Notes: generated by a model not told the origin, from the sequence alone. A stretch of 64,000 nucleotides of DNA from Bacillus sp. FSL K6-3431 (GCF_038002605.1 NZ_JBBOCT010000001.1:682001-746000); one strand, 5' to 3'; counted from the stretch's first letter, positions 49,567 to 59,418 are shown. A program made the numbers and translations.

Positions 49567-49770
49567 TCATTGATTATATTGCGGCTCTTCTTGAATTACT
49601 TGTTGTACCCTAGGTTCCAACGAATTGATGATGGTTTGTGTTTGATCAGCAGCCAGCTTATATAACTGCTTTGCTTGCTCATTATCAGTAGAAAGTGAAA
49701 AACCCTCCAAGCTTGCTTGTGCACTTTTTAATCCGGAAACGGTTTGTTTAATATCACTAATTACTGTCAT
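49567..49770 (-). CDS. DUF1657 protein, second copy
   Basis: A 67-residue paralogue of the gene at 49298 (SDIKQTVSGLKSAQASLEGF, DNEQAKQLYKLAADQTQTI). ATG 49770 follows GGAGAG; an upstream ATG at 49785 contains that site and is not used. Forms an apparent operon with the next DUF1657 and DUF421 genes. Confidence 0.78.
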   Translation of the reverse strand: MTVISDIKQTVSGLKSAQASLEGFSLSTDNEQAKQLYKLAADQTQTIINSLEPRVQQVIQEEPQYNQ

Positions 49771-49885
49771 CATCCATCTCTCCATTCGTTTTAAGTTATT
49801 TTACAACGTTTCTATTTTATGAAAGATGGACGATATTATAAGTTGAAAAATTTTACAAAAAAAATAACCTGCAAAAGCAGATTAT

Positions 49886-50956
49886 TTATTCGAGTCGAAG
49901 ATAACGATATAGGTGACTTACAATGACCTTCAGTAATGCATATGTAGGTACAGCTAAGATTAATCCCAATAATCCACCAAACTGACCCGCTACAAGTAAA
50001 ACAAAGATAATGGTCAGTGGATGCATATTTAATGCTTTCCCCATGACGAATGGTGAAATAAAATTGCTTTCTGTTTGCTGGGCAACAACAGCCACCAGCA
50101 CAACTAATAACGCTTGTAATGGTGATGTAAATAAACCGACTATTAACGCTGGAAAAGTACCAATCCAAGGACCGACAAAAGGAATAACATTTGTTACCAT
50201 TGCTAGAACGCCAAGCACAAGCGAATATTCGAGCCCAATAATTAAATACCCAATATATGCGAGCACGCCTACACAAAAACTTACAATTAATTGGCCCTGT
50301 ATGTAGGAACTTAATGCATCATCCATTTCCTCCAATACATTCTCCGCTTCTTTTTGGTGTTTTTTCGGTAGGATTTTCATTAAAAATTTCGGAGCTTGTT
50401 TTCCATCCTTTAACATAAAAAATAAAACAAATGGAATTAAGAGAAGTACCATTACTATATTAGCAATAAATCCTACGGTTCCAGCTATGGTTGATCCAAT
50501 ATTTTGAATCAAACTCTGTGCATTTTTCTCAAATTGTGATGTTAATTTTTCAATGGAAAAGTAATCATTTTGAAGGCGTAAAAACCAATCGTTTTGTGAT
50601 AAATTCGTCGCTTTTTCCTGTAGAACGTGAGCATAGCTTGGAAAGTTCTTAATTAAGGTATCAAATTGAGTTTGTAATTTAGGACCAACTAAAAACACTA
50701 GGCCTGTTATGACTCCACCAATTGCAATAAAAGTAATCAGTATTGCTAAGGTACGCGGTATTTTTTTTGCAATTAAATTTACGACTGGTCTCATTAAGTA
50801 ATATAGAACACCAGCTAAAATAATCGGTGGAAATAAAGTTTGAAAAATAATAACTAGCGGTGTAAAAATAAAACTCACTTTAGTACCAAGCCAAATAATC
50901 AAAAAGATCATAATAATGGCTAAACCAAATTTAAACCATTTTTCACCTTTTTTCAT
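49886..50956 (-). CDS. AI-2E family transporter/exporter
   Basis: A 356-residue membrane protein with about eight helices. Family signs: LPKKHQKEAENVLEEMDDAL before helix 5, SYIQGQLIVSFCVGVLAYIG, and NVIPFVGPWIGTFPALIVGL with the conserved proline/glycine pattern. The family includes putative AI-2 exporters and Na+/Li+ antiporters, so the substrate is open. ATG 50956 follows GAGGGG. Confidence 0.83.
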   Translation of the reverse strand: MKKGEKWFKFGLAIIMIFLIIWLGTKVSFIFTPLVIIFQTLFPPIILAGVLYYLMRPVVNLIAKKIPRTLAILITFIAIGGVITGLVFLVGPKLQTQFDTLIKNFPSYAHVLQEKATNLSQNDWFLRLQNDYFSIEKLTSQFEKNAQSLIQNIGSTIAGTVGFIANIVMVLLLIPFVLFFMLKDGKQAPKFLMKILPKKHQKEAENVLEEMDDALSSYIQGQLIVSFCVGVLAYIGYLIIGLEYSLVLGVLAMVTNVIPFVGPWIGTFPALIVGLFTSPLQALLVVLVAVVAQQTESNFISPFVMGKALNMHPLTIIFVLLVAGQFGGLLGLILAVPTYALLKVIVSHLYRYLRLE

Positions 50957-51117
50957 AATTCCCCTCTTTTCTGTCTTTACCATTACTTGTTATTATCGCA
51001 TGTATGGATTGAATTTCAATATATAACTTTAAAATGTAATAAAATATGCTGTTTAAAGTGACCATTGCTTGAAAAATAAAATCCCTAGCATCCATCAGGT
51101 TGGATACTAGGGATAAA

Positions 51118-52086
51118 TCAATTTACAACCGGTTCTTTTTCAAGTAATTGTAGTCTGGCTTGAACCTCTTCTTCTGTTAGTTCATGCTCTTTAATATATA
51201 GATTTCTTGGATGAACTCGGCATTCATCTGTACAGCTTCTCATATATTTATGTTCATTCACTTCAGAACTTAAAAATTGTTTATTACATTCAGGATTCGC
51301 GCAGTTAATATATCGTTCACACGGTTCTCCATCGAAATAATCATGGCCAACAATAACATGCTCTTTTTGGTTTACAGGTACAGCAATTCTTTCATCAAAA
51401 ACATAGCATTGACCATCCCATAAGTCACCTTGCACCTCAGGATCTTTACCATATGTGACTATTCCACCATGAAGCTGTGAAACATCTTCGAAGCCTTCTT
51501 CAAGCAGCCATCCAGAAAATTTTTCGCAACGAATGCCACCAGTGCAATACGTTAAAATTTTCTTCCCTTCAAATTTATGCTTGTTTTCTCTTACCCATTC
51601 AGGTAAATCGCGGAATGTGGCAATTTCCGGACGAACCGCTCCTCTGAAATGGCCAATATCAAATTCATAATCATTTCTTGCATCCAATACTACCGTATCT
51701 TCTTCTTGCATCGCATGATAAAACTCTTTCGGGCTTAAATGTTTCCCTGTCACTACTTTTGGATTAATGTCGTCTTCAAGTCTTAAAGTTACAAGCTCTG
51801 AACGAGGACGGACATGCATTTTTTTAAACGCATGTTTATCAGCATCATCTATTTTAAATGGCATATCAGCAAAACGTGGATCGTTATGCATCATTTCCAT
51901 ATAATGATCTGTCTGTTCTTGTGATCCCGATACTGTTCCGTTTATCCCTTCAGTCGCAACAAGAATACGTCCTCTTAATCCAAGCTCTTTACAAAATTTT
52001 AAATGTTCATTTGCAAATAGTTCCGGATCTTCGATTGTGACGTATTGATAATACAATAGCACTTTAAAATTTACATTTTCTGACAC
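51118..52086 (-). CDS. trhO: tRNA uridine-34 hydroxylase TrhO (rhodanese domain)
   Basis: A 322-residue enzyme that makes 5-hydroxyuridine at tRNA position 34, first step to 5-methoxyuridine. N-terminal ferredoxin-like domain ([36 protein letters not shown]). Rhodanese domain with catalytic Cys in [13 protein letters not shown]-terminal zinc cysteines in [13 protein letters not shown] 52086 is chosen because AGGTGG lies 8 bases before it. A monocistronic host gene. Confidence 0.88.
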   Translation of the reverse strand: MSENVNFKVLLYYQYVTIEDPELFANEHLKFCKELGLRGRILVATEGINGTVSGSQEQTDHYMEMMHNDPRFADMPFKIDDADKHAFKKMHVRPRSELVTLRLEDDINPKVVTGKHLSPKEFYHAMQEEDTVVLDARNDYEFDIGHFRGAVRPEIATFRDLPEWVRENKHKFEGKKILTYCTGGIRCEKFSGWLLEEGFEDVSQLHGGIVTYGKDPEVQGDLWDGQCYVFDERIAVPVNQKEHVIVGHDYFDGEPCERYINCANPECNKQFLSSEVNEHKYMRSCTDECRVHPRNLYIKEHELTEEEVQARLQLLEKEPVVN

Positions 52087-52181
52087 AAACAATTCCACCT
52101 ATCGATTATATTTGCAAGATATGTTATCGATTGCTATAAAATTATATCAGCTTTTATTAAACCTTGCAAATCAATCAGAGC

Positions 52182-53924
52182 TTATACTTGGAATTCAAAC
52201 TGCTTGGAATACAGGTGTGCAAACGCTCCATTGCGTGCAAGTAACGTATCGTGCGTACCTTGTTCCACAATACCGTCTTCCGTTAATACAATAATTCGTT
52301 CAGCATTGCGGATAGTGGAAAGACGATGGGCAATGACAATAGTTGTACGCCCTTTTGCTAACAATTCTAGGGATTCCTTGACGATACTTTCACTCTCATT
52401 ATCTAATGCGCTTGTTGCCTCATCTAAAATGAGAACTGGTGGATTCTTTAAGAATACACGGGCGATACTTAGGCGTTGTTTTTGACCACCAGAAAGTTTG
52501 ACACCTCTTTGCCCGATCTCAGAGTGATAGCCGTTTGGCAGGCTCATGATAAAGTTATGGGCATTCGCATGCTTAGCTGCGGCGATAATTTCTTCTTCAC
52601 TTGCTGCTGGATTTCCGTAATGGATATTTTCCATCACCGTGCCCACAAAAAGGTAGACATCCTGCTGCACAATCCCTATTGCTTTTCTTAATGACTGCAA
52701 ATCGATATCACGAACATTGATCCCGTCTAGTAACACATCCCCCTCTGTTACATCATAAAAACGAGAGATGAGTGAGCATAATGTAGTTTTTCCCGCACCA
52801 GACGGACCGACTAACGCAATGTATTCTCCCGGTTGTATGTGAAGAGACATGTTTACGAAGACATTATCCAAATGGCCTTCGTAACGGAAGGTAACTTGCC
52901 TGAACTCAATTTCACCGTGTACCTCCAGCAAGACCATGGCATTCAGTTTGTTTTCGATGGTCGGCTTCAGATTCATGATTTCCATAAATCGCTGGAAGCC
53001 AGTGATTCCTTCTTGGAACTGTGTGCTCATATGAGTTAGTTTTTGAATTGGCTCAATCATAAAGTTAATATACAGTAAAAAAGTAATTAAATCCGCTAAA
53101 TCTAACGTGCTATTGACGATACTAGCGCTACCAAAGATAACCACAGTGATCGTAATTAGTTGAATGAACGTCTCAGCGCCATTATAAAAGTACGCTTCAG
53201 CCTTATACGTTTTTTTCCGACTATTGAGGAAACGATTATTTTCCTGGTTAAACTTCTCGATCTCTACATGTTCGTTGGTAAATGATTTTACTACTCGGAT
53301 TCCCGATAGGCTATCCTCAATCTGTGCATTTATGTCCGCAATCCGCTCTTTGTTTCTTCTTAAAGCCTTGTTCAAGATTTTGTTAAAATACAAGGCAAAG
53401 ACACCTAAGACAGGTAAAAAGCAGAACACAGCGATCGTTAACGGTGCATTAATAAAGAACAAAATGACAAATGCTCCAATAAAACGGACGAGATATTTGA
53501 TGTAGTCTTCCGGACCATGATGGTACAGCTCTGAAAGCAGTAGCAGATCGTTCGTTATTCGGGACATGAGCATGCCCGTCTTTTCCTTATCGTAAAAGCT
53601 AAATGAAAGTTTTTGCATGTGTGCAAACAGCTCGCTACGCATATCAGTTTCCATACGAGCACCGATTTCGTGACCTTTGTAGTCTACAAAATAATTCCCG
53701 ATATTTTGAATTGCGACTAAAACCAGCATTAGTCCGCCAATCCAGTAGACCTCACTTAGCGCAGTGGACAAATCCCCCGCCAGCACATCTTTCGTAATAT
53801 GCCTAACGAGCAAAGGAAACGCTAAAGTCACTGTGGATACGATAAATGCGCACGTCAATATCGAAATAAATAACGCTAAGTACGGTTTGTAATAGGAGAT
53901 AAATTTCTTTATTGGAAATTGCAT
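52182..53924 (-). CDS. ABC exporter half-transporter, multidrug type
   Basis: A 580-residue protein of the MsbA/LmrA type: six membrane helices (residues 15-310) fused to an ATPase domain with Walker A GPSGAGKTTL, Q-loop VQQDVYLF, signature LSGGQKQR, Walker B VLILDEATSALD and switch histidine IAHRL. Likely a homodimeric drug or lipid exporter. AAAAAGGGGT lies 6 bases before the ATG and can be sequestered by an upstream CCCCCTT. An 18-codon leader peptide gene lies just upstream, so expression is probably ribosome-attenuated. Confidence 0.9.
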   Translation of the reverse strand: MQFPIKKFISYYKPYLALFISILTCAFIVSTVTLAFPLLVRHITKDVLAGDLSTALSEVYWIGGLMLVLVAIQNIGNYFVDYKGHEIGARMETDMRSELFAHMQKLSFSFYDKEKTGMLMSRITNDLLLLSELYHHGPEDYIKYLVRFIGAFVILFFINAPLTIAVFCFLPVLGVFALYFNKILNKALRRNKERIADINAQIEDSLSGIRVVKSFTNEHVEIEKFNQENNRFLNSRKKTYKAEAYFYNGAETFIQLITITVVIFGSASIVNSTLDLADLITFLLYINFMIEPIQKLTHMSTQFQEGITGFQRFMEIMNLKPTIENKLNAMVLLEVHGEIEFRQVTFRYEGHLDNVFVNMSLHIQPGEYIALVGPSGAGKTTLCSLISRFYDVTEGDVLLDGINVRDIDLQSLRKAIGIVQQDVYLFVGTVMENIHYGNPAASEEEIIAAAKHANAHNFIMSLPNGYHSEIGQRGVKLSGGQKQRLSIARVFLKNPPVLILDEATSALDNESESIVKESLELLAKGRTTIVIAHRLSTIRNAERIIVLTEDGIVEQGTHDTLLARNGAFAHLYSKQFEFQV

Positions 53925-53942
53925 GAGTTACCCCTTTTTGTG

Positions 53943-54011
53943 TTATTTAAATAAACACATATAAGGGGGTACACCGCTTACAATTTAAGAAAGTGTTCCA
54001 CCCTTATATGT
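53943..54011 (-). promoter_or_regulatory. Attenuator between leader peptide and ABC exporter
   Basis: ACATATAAGGG inside the leader ORF (54011-54001) pairs perfectly with CCCTTATATGT (53967-53957). The CCCCCTT of the second arm can alternatively pair with the exporter's AAGGGG ribosome site. The palindrome GTGTTATTTAAATAAACAC (53940-53958) adds a third possible helix. These competing helices are typical of translational or transcriptional attenuation. Confidence 0.65.
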
Positions 54012-54041
54012 TTGTACGGTTTGATTTATCATGTTTTTCAT
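53985..54041 (-). CDS. Leader peptide of the ABC exporter
   Basis: An 18-codon ORF, MKNMINQTVQTYKGGTLS, with AAGGAGG 9 bases before its ATG. It stops 60 bases before the exporter ATG, and its codons for T-Y-K-G form one arm of the attenuator stem. By analogy with drug-induced leaders (bmrB upstream of bmrCD, erm leaders), ribosome stalling here would alter folding; the inducer is unknown. Confidence 0.65.
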   Translation of the reverse strand: MKNMINQTVQTYKGGTLS

Positions 54042-54195
54042 GTTAAATTGCCTCCTTGTTCGTTAATACTTCCATTGTAGACGACTTCATACAGAATGAA
54101 CAGTATTTTAAATGGAATTAATATCCTTTATAATAGGTGATTTTCAACAGGGGAGCCCCCGTATACTGTAACGGGGAAAAGAGATTTGAAAAAAA

Positions 54196-54456
54196 TTAAT
54201 CGGTCCTTTTATTGTTTTTGGCAAATTTATTCGAGGCGAAATAGGAAATTATAGCAGAAAGAATAGCAAAAATGAATGTAGAGAATAAGGAAAAGAAATT
54301 TTCACCAAAAACAACTTCTTGCGTTAAATTAGTATTCGAATGCCAAACTCCTGCTATATCCGGAATATATGTCAACGTTAGAAACAATCCACTGAAAAGC
54401 TGGAATAAGGAAAATAGAAGCAAAAAGCTAGTCGTAAATATGATATATTTTTTCAT
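54196..54456 (-). CDS. Small two-helix membrane protein
   Basis: An 86-residue protein with helices at about residues 2-24 (YIIFTTSFLLLFSLFQLFSG) and 54-74 (FFSLFSTFIFAILSAIISYF), and a basic C-terminus. ATG 54456 follows AGGAG. No family recognised; a host accessory gene between the ABC exporter and the VOC gene. Confidence 0.6.
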   Translation of the reverse strand: MKKYIIFTTSFLLLFSLFQLFSGLFLTLTYIPDIAGVWHSNTNLTQEVVFGENFFSLFSTFIFAILSAIISYFASNKFAKNNKRTD

Positions 54457-54596
54457 TTTGACAACTCCTATAATATTAATGTTTGATATAATCAAAACCT
54501 GTGGTTCCCTATATCTATTGTACCAACCTTATTAGTTGAGGAAAATGCATATACGTAGCTCGCCTTTCTTTATATAACCATTGCTAATATCGGAGT

Positions 54597-54971
54597 TTAT
54601 TCTTTAAGCCACTCTAAAAATTCCATACGATTACCAAATGGGTCTGAAATATATAATCTTTTAGCTCCAGTAAATTTATCGTCTTCAGTAGGAATAACGC
54701 CATTTGTTATCAAATGTTTTTTTAATTCCTCTATATTTTCTACTTCAAATGCAGGATGCGCCTTTTTGGCTGGAGAAAACGGTTCTTCTATTCCTATATG
54801 TAATTGATAATCCCCAAACCCAAACCATACTCCACCACGTTTCTTTAATTCTTCTGGTTTTTCCATTTCATTAAAACCTAAAACATCCCGGAAAAAGCTT
54901 CTTGCAGTATCTTCACTACCTTTAGGAGCAGCCAGTTGAATATGGTGAATTGCTTTAATAATAAAAGACAC
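54597..54971 (-). CDS. VOC (glyoxalase/bleomycin-resistance fold) protein
   Basis: A 124-residue metalloenzyme-fold protein: IKAIHHIQLAAPKGSEDTAR (metal His), FRDVLGFNEMEKPEELKKRG, HIGIEEPFSPAKKAHPAFEV, and RLYISDPFGNRMEFLEW (metal Glu). Paired beta-alpha-beta-beta-beta units. The reaction is unknown; could be a dioxygenase, epimerase or drug-binding protein. Confidence 0.83.
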   Translation of the reverse strand: MSFIIKAIHHIQLAAPKGSEDTARSFFRDVLGFNEMEKPEELKKRGGVWFGFGDYQLHIGIEEPFSPAKKAHPAFEVENIEELKKHLITNGVIPTEDDKFTGAKRLYISDPFGNRMEFLEWLKE

Positions 54972-55216
54972 TTATACCCTTCCTTTCAATTCGTAAATTT
55001 ATCAAATCTATTCTTCCTCATCATTTTATATTAATTTCAATGATTAATAAATTCTGATTATTTTATCCAAGAACATAAAATTATCTTATTGAGATAACTG
55101 TAAACATTCTTATTAAAGTTCTACTCCGATCCCCTACAGCCATCTTTTTGTCTAAACGGCAAAGCCTTTTACCTAGAAATTAATCAGAAATGATTAGTTA
55201 ATTAGCAGATTGAAAA

Positions 55217-55571
55217 TCAAAGACTATCATCTTTTTTCCAATTAAAGTAGGTATCTTCATCTGTAATATTAATTGTTGTTCCATTGATGACTATAGAATC
55301 ATTACCTTTCCATTCTATTGATATCTCATCTTCCGAAGGGTTTAACCAATATATAGTCTTATCATTAAATTCTTTCTTATTATCTTCTAAAAATTGGATA
55401 GAATACCATTGTCTATATTTTTTTGTATGTAATAATAAAATCCTGCTAATATTTCTGTCGGTAACTTTTCGTAAAAAGAAATCTCGTTAATATCCTGTTT
55501 TTTTAGATAACCGGTTCGGATTACTTTATGTAACTCACTAGTCTTTCTACTTTTGATAATGCTGAATACAT
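55217..55571 (-). pseudogene. Decayed hypothetical gene with frameshifts
   Basis: Three frames carry successive parts: MYSALSKVERLVSYIK from ATG 55571, then VIRTGYLKKQDINEISFYEK and ILAGFYYYIQKNIDNG, then FLEDNKKEFNDKTIYWLNPS to TGA 55217. At least two frameshifts are needed to join them. No family recognised. About 240 bases between it and the VOC gene hold nothing recognisable. Confidence 0.5.
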
Positions 55572-55572
55572 C

Positions 55573-55665
55573 TTATGGCTTGAATGGTAAATCGCTAAGC
55601 CGAAAACCCATCTCATTTACCACCTTGGCAACCCTTGCAATACTTCCTAGATACACATATCTTTA
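55573..55665 (-). pseudogene. C-terminal fragment of an unidentified protein
   Basis: Open frame VYLGSIARVAKVVNEMGFRL, then SDLPFKP and TAA, without a start. The sequence from 55666 to 56000 holds no gene I can support. Low confidence; may be chance. Confidence 0.25.
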
Positions 55666-56006
55666 ATGATTTCTTTTAACATATTCACACGATGCCTTCC
55701 ACCAAATTTTCAAATGCCTGAGGTTTCATAATCTTATTTTTATATGATCAACCGTTATAATGCTTCTCATAATTATCCCTCGTACATGTCAACATTCAAC
55801 ATATACGGAGGACGTTGAAGTAATAGCATTAAACCACAAACAAAATATTTCAGAATGAATGTATTCATATAACGACATTAACATATGCATATATTTTATA
55901 AATAACATATATGTGAATTAAGGAGTGGGTGATGAGTGGGTGTTGGTACGAAAAAGTGACAAGGTAAACACAGGTTGGGAACACATTCGAAAATAGTTGG
56001 AACTTT

Positions 56007-56414
56007 TTATTGGATGATATAAGGCTTTAGCTCTTTAACCAAATGATTAATACAATCATTCGTTTTAAACTTATCATCTTCGGCTAGGTATACCGTGAAA
56101 TTTTCAACCTCATCATTATCGAATGTTAAACTCATTCCATTTAAACGGAGATACGTAATAAACGTAACAAGCGCTGTTCTTTTGTTTCCATTATGAAAAA
56201 TATGGTCTTTTGCTATTGAATGGTAATAGCAGCAGCCTTTTTCTAAAACTGTAGGATATAACTCTACCCCAAAGTAATCTGATTTAGGCCTCTCTAACAT
56301 AGACTCAAATCTATCTTGATATTTAATACCTGCTTGTTCTAAATCATTATGCCTGTTCATGGTGGTGTAATGAATGGCTAGTATTTGTTTTCCTGTTAGA
56401 TATTGTGCTGACAC
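56007..56414 (-). CDS. doc: Doc/Fic family toxin (death-on-curing)
   Basis: A 135-residue Fic-fold protein. The Doc motif H-x-F-x-x-G-N-K-R-T (HIFHNGNKRT, about residue 70) is intact; Doc enzymes phosphorylate EF-Tu and halt translation. N-terminal YLTGKQILAIHYTTMNRH fits Doc. It follows its presumed antitoxin gene by 35 bases, the usual order antitoxin-toxin. Confidence 0.85.
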   Translation of the reverse strand: MSAQYLTGKQILAIHYTTMNRHNDLEQAGIKYQDRFESMLERPKSDYFGVELYPTVLEKGCCYYHSIAKDHIFHNGNKRTALVTFITYLRLNGMSLTFDNDEVENFTVYLAEDDKFKTNDCINHLVKELKPYIIQ

Positions 56415-56449
56415 TTCCGCAAATCCCCCTAAGCTCCACCATTTTAAAA

Positions 56450-56731
56450 TTAACGGTCCTTCAGATTTTTAATCGCTTCGTCATAGTCATCTAATACCCC
56501 TCCGAGAATATCTAGGAATTCTAAGTCAATTCCGTCAGGTAAACGTTTTTCTTTTTTCTTTCTGAATATGATTTCATCCGAACCTTCCACATATACCGCT
56601 TCAAATTCCTGTCCTTTTTTGATTTTTAGATCCTCTACAATTTCTGCGGGAATTCCAACAGATAAGCTATTTCCTTGCTGATGTATCTTCCTTACAAAAA
56701 GTTTTTCCTTCGGCATATCATTCACACTCAT
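56450..56731 (-). CDS. AbrB/MazE-like antitoxin of Doc
   Basis: A 93-residue protein. Residues 10-55 are a swapped-hairpin AbrB fold (VRKIHQQGNSLSVGIPAEIV, DLKIKKGQEFEAVYVEGSDE). The C-terminal helix (LDILGGVLDDYDEAIKNLKD) would cover the toxin's active site. It likely represses its own promoter. ATG 56731 has some sequence support (AGGAGAGATATGC upstream, longer spacing) but the internal ATG 56716 is possible. Confidence 0.78.
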   Translation of the reverse strand: MSVNDMPKEKLFVRKIHQQGNSLSVGIPAEIVEDLKIKKGQEFEAVYVEGSDEIIFRKKKEKRLPDGIDLEFLDILGGVLDDYDEAIKNLKDR

Positions 56732-57112
56732 TTCTGCATATCTCTCCTTTCAGCATTAACTTAATATATGCAGCTCATACGTTATAATGTTACACTACAT
56801 TAACAGTTGTTACGTCTCTATATTATAGCACGATTGTTTACAAGGCGTCTCCTTTTCTTAGTGACTTAGTAATGTAATTCGATAAATTATCTATCACTCT
56901 CATTTATTACAGGGGTGCAGCCAACATTTTTACATAAAACCCACGTTAAGACAATTTTTGGAATAAAAAAGCCGATTTCTTAAACGCTATAGAAGTGACT
57001 TTTTTATTTGTCTTCTATTTTAACAGTTGAGGGAAGAAAGAAGATTGCTGGAACTATGCTTTTATGTAACAGGTGTAGCTAATTAAAAAGAATTACTTTT
57101 TAGAGAATACTC
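56732..57112. other. Intergenic region between antitoxin and flavoprotein genes
   Basis: No gene seen. A+T-rich, with a hairpin at about 56968-57004 (aaaaaagccgatttc...gaagtgactttttta) that may terminate one or both flanks. It should hold the toxin-antitoxin promoter near 56780-56830 (several TATAAT-like strings). Confidence 0.4.
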
Positions 57113-58156
57113 TCAACTATTAGCCTTGATATAATTAATCAAATACTCCGCATCCTTTCCAACTCCATGAAGGAGCGCAGAACCTCTATTATACTGCCAC
57201 GGTAAACCTAAAAAATATAAACCGTCCATTAATGTAATACCTCTATGGTGAATTGGTAGACCCTTTTCATCAAATACTTCGGCTATGTCTATCCAACTAT
57301 AATCAGAAACAAATCCTGTTGACCAAATTACGTTTTTAACCTGTACTTCACTATTATCTTCAAAAGTAATATTGTCATTATGTATTGATATTGTACGTGG
57401 CTTTAATATTACTTTTCCATACTTTATTAGGGATCTAAGCTCAAATCCAAAAATCGGGTCGTGTTGTTTTTTTATGTACTGACCTACTTTAGTATTCACA
57501 CTTGCTGTATATATTCCTAATTGATCGAACCACCAGAAGATGCTTTTATTCATTATATCTTGTGATAAATACTTGATTTTATGACTAACAGATAAATATG
57601 TTTCTCTTTCTTTAGACAATTCAACAGCAATTTGTGCTCCGGAATTACCTCCACCAACTACTAATACAGGACCTTCTCTTAGTTGTTTTGGGTTCTTATA
57701 TTGAGATGAATGAAGTTGTAAAACATTATCAGAAAGTTTATTTGCAAACTCTGGAATAAATGGATTCTGAAACGGTCCTGTTGCTATAACTACATTTTTA
57801 GCTATAAGTTCACCTTTATCTGTTATGATTCGAAATCTACCCTCATCTTTATATAAATTTCGAACTATAGTTTTTATCTTTAAGGGAAGTCTAAACATTT
57901 CAGCGTATAAAGATAAATACTCGGCTATTTCATCTTTTGTGGGGTAAACGCTCTGATTACCAGCTAACTTTAGTCCAGGTAGGCAACTGTAAGAACGTGG
58001 AGTAAATAATTTAAGAGAATCATATCTATTTTTCCAAACCTCTCCAATCCCTTCACTTTTATCAAGAATTAAAAAGGATAAATCAGTCTGCTTCAAGTAA
58101 TATCCCATCGAAAGCCCAGCTTGTCCTGCGCCAATTATAACTACATCATAATTCAT
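57113..58156 (-). CDS. Flavin-dependent NAD(P)H oxidoreductase, CzcO/monooxygenase-like
   Basis: A 347-residue two-dinucleotide-fold flavoprotein. FAD site GAGQAGLSMGYYLK at residue 9; the NAD(P)H site GGGNSGAQIAVELS near 167; the third FAD motif ATGPFQNPFIPEF and WSTGFVSDYSWI near the C-terminus. Similar proteins are annotated as CzcO, found next to cation efflux genes. Here it opens a block of metal and redox genes, which supports that link, though the substrate is unknown. Confidence 0.82.
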   Translation of the reverse strand: MNYDVVIIGAGQAGLSMGYYLKQTDLSFLILDKSEGIGEVWKNRYDSLKLFTPRSYSCLPGLKLAGNQSVYPTKDEIAEYLSLYAEMFRLPLKIKTIVRNLYKDEGRFRIITDKGELIAKNVVIATGPFQNPFIPEFANKLSDNVLQLHSSQYKNPKQLREGPVLVVGGGNSGAQIAVELSKERETYLSVSHKIKYLSQDIMNKSIFWWFDQLGIYTASVNTKVGQYIKKQHDPIFGFELRSLIKYGKVILKPRTISIHNDNITFEDNSEVQVKNVIWSTGFVSDYSWIDIAEVFDEKGLPIHHRGITLMDGLYFLGLPWQYNRGSALLHGVGKDAEYLINYIKANS

Positions 58157-58262
58157 TAAATATCACATCCTATTCGAAATACGAGATGATTAAAGTTATA
58201 TTAAGTGAAAATTATTTCTTTTAAGAAATCGACAAAAAGGCAATAAAAAATTGCCCTTTTCA

Positions 58263-58691
58263 TTACTTATGTCTTTTTACAAAAACCATACACACGATAA
58301 TAATAGTAAAGGCTGTTAAAGCTAAAATTGGGATAGTAACAAAGCCCAGCCAATTTATATATTGGGCATTACATGGTACTCCATTAACACAGGGCTTTAT
58401 TTCAGCAAAACCAGGGACTTTCTGTATCAAATAGTGGTATAAAGAAATGAACCACCCAATAATAGCCATTGGTAATACAAATTTCTTACCAGAAGAGTCA
58501 TTTTGGAATGTGCAAATTCCCAGTATTAGGGCTAATGGATACATTAAAATACGTTGATACCAACATAGTTCACATGGGATAAATCCACGTATTTCACTAA
58601 AATATAAACTCCCAAGTGTAGCTACAGTGGAAACGAGCCATGCTATATAGAGATAAATTTGTTTATTCAACCCTTTACCTGTTTCTTGCAT
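58263..58691 (-). CDS. bdbC: Thiol-disulfide membrane oxidase BdbC (DsbB-like)
   Basis: A 142-residue, four-helix membrane protein passing electrons from BdbD to quinone. First cysteine pair CELC (about residues 40-43, IPCELCWYQRILMYPLAL), second pair CVNGVPC in the outer loop. The length is standard. The gene starts on the base where bdbD ends, so the two are coupled. Confidence 0.9.
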   Translation of the reverse strand: MQETGKGLNKQIYLYIAWLVSTVATLGSLYFSEIRGFIPCELCWYQRILMYPLALILGICTFQNDSSGKKFVLPMAIIGWFISLYHYLIQKVPGFAEIKPCVNGVPCNAQYINWLGFVTIPILALTAFTIIIVCMVFVKRHK

Positions 58692-59374
58692 TACTTATTA
58701 CCACCCTCTAATTCTTTCTCAATAAGACTTTTAATTTTTTCATAATCAAAAGGGTCTTCAAGCTTAGTACCATTAACCATTATTGTTGGAGTCTGTTGTA
58801 TACTAAACTCTTTAACTAATTCTACATCCTTATCTACTTCTTCTATCGCTGATTGTTCCTCAATATCCATTTTTAATTTTTCTACATCAATACTTGGGGA
58901 ATTACTAGCTACTTCGAGAATTTTCTCTTGTGTAATCCATAATGCATCATGGTTTTCGCTAGGTTGCTCTTTAAAAAGCCCTTTATGAAAATCCCAATAG
59001 GCATCAGGTGAACTTTTAAATACGGATTCTGCTGCTAATGAACCTAATTCTGATTCTTCCCCATGAAATAATACATTTACATAAGAAAATTTAACTTTTC
59101 CAGTGTCGACATAATCTTTAACCAACTCTGGGAACACTCTTTCTCCCCATGCTTTACATGCTGGACATTTAAAATCACCAAACTCTACAACAGTTACAGG
59201 AGCATTGACTTCTCCTAAAATCGGTTGTCCTTTAGTAGGTGGTAACTTGCCAGAACTAGTTTCATTATTTGATTCTGAGTTCATGTTATTTATTACAACC
59301 AATGCTGTCATAAGCCCCAAAATAATAATTGTAAGTATAACTACGATTTTAAATCCCGAACTCTTCCTTTTCAT
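58691..59374 (-). CDS. bdbD: Thiol-disulfide oxidoreductase BdbD (DsbA-like)
   Basis: A 227-residue membrane-anchored thioredoxin-fold protein outside the membrane. Anchor helix residues 9-30; active site C-P-A-C at about 70-73 (FGDFKCPACKAW); cis-proline region IQQTPTIMVNGT near the end. It introduces disulfides into exported proteins with BdbC. Located with copper-handling genes, which suggests it protects or matures their extracellular parts. Confidence 0.9.
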   Translation of the reverse strand: MKRKSSGFKIVVILTIIILGLMTALVVINNMNSESNNETSSGKLPPTKGQPILGEVNAPVTVVEFGDFKCPACKAWGERVFPELVKDYVDTGKVKFSYVNVLFHGEESELGSLAAESVFKSSPDAYWDFHKGLFKEQPSENHDALWITQEKILEVASNSPSIDVEKLKMDIEEQSAIEEVDKDVELVKEFSIQQTPTIMVNGTKLEDPFDYEKIKSLIEKELEGGNK

Positions 59375-59418
59375 TATGTATCACCTCTTGTATGTATTTA
59401 ATGAAAATCCTGCAAGCT

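Noticed and set aside
55284..55490. Plus-strand 68-codon ORF
   Set aside because: Antisense to a decayed minus-strand gene whose pieces join by simple frameshifts; no ribosome site.
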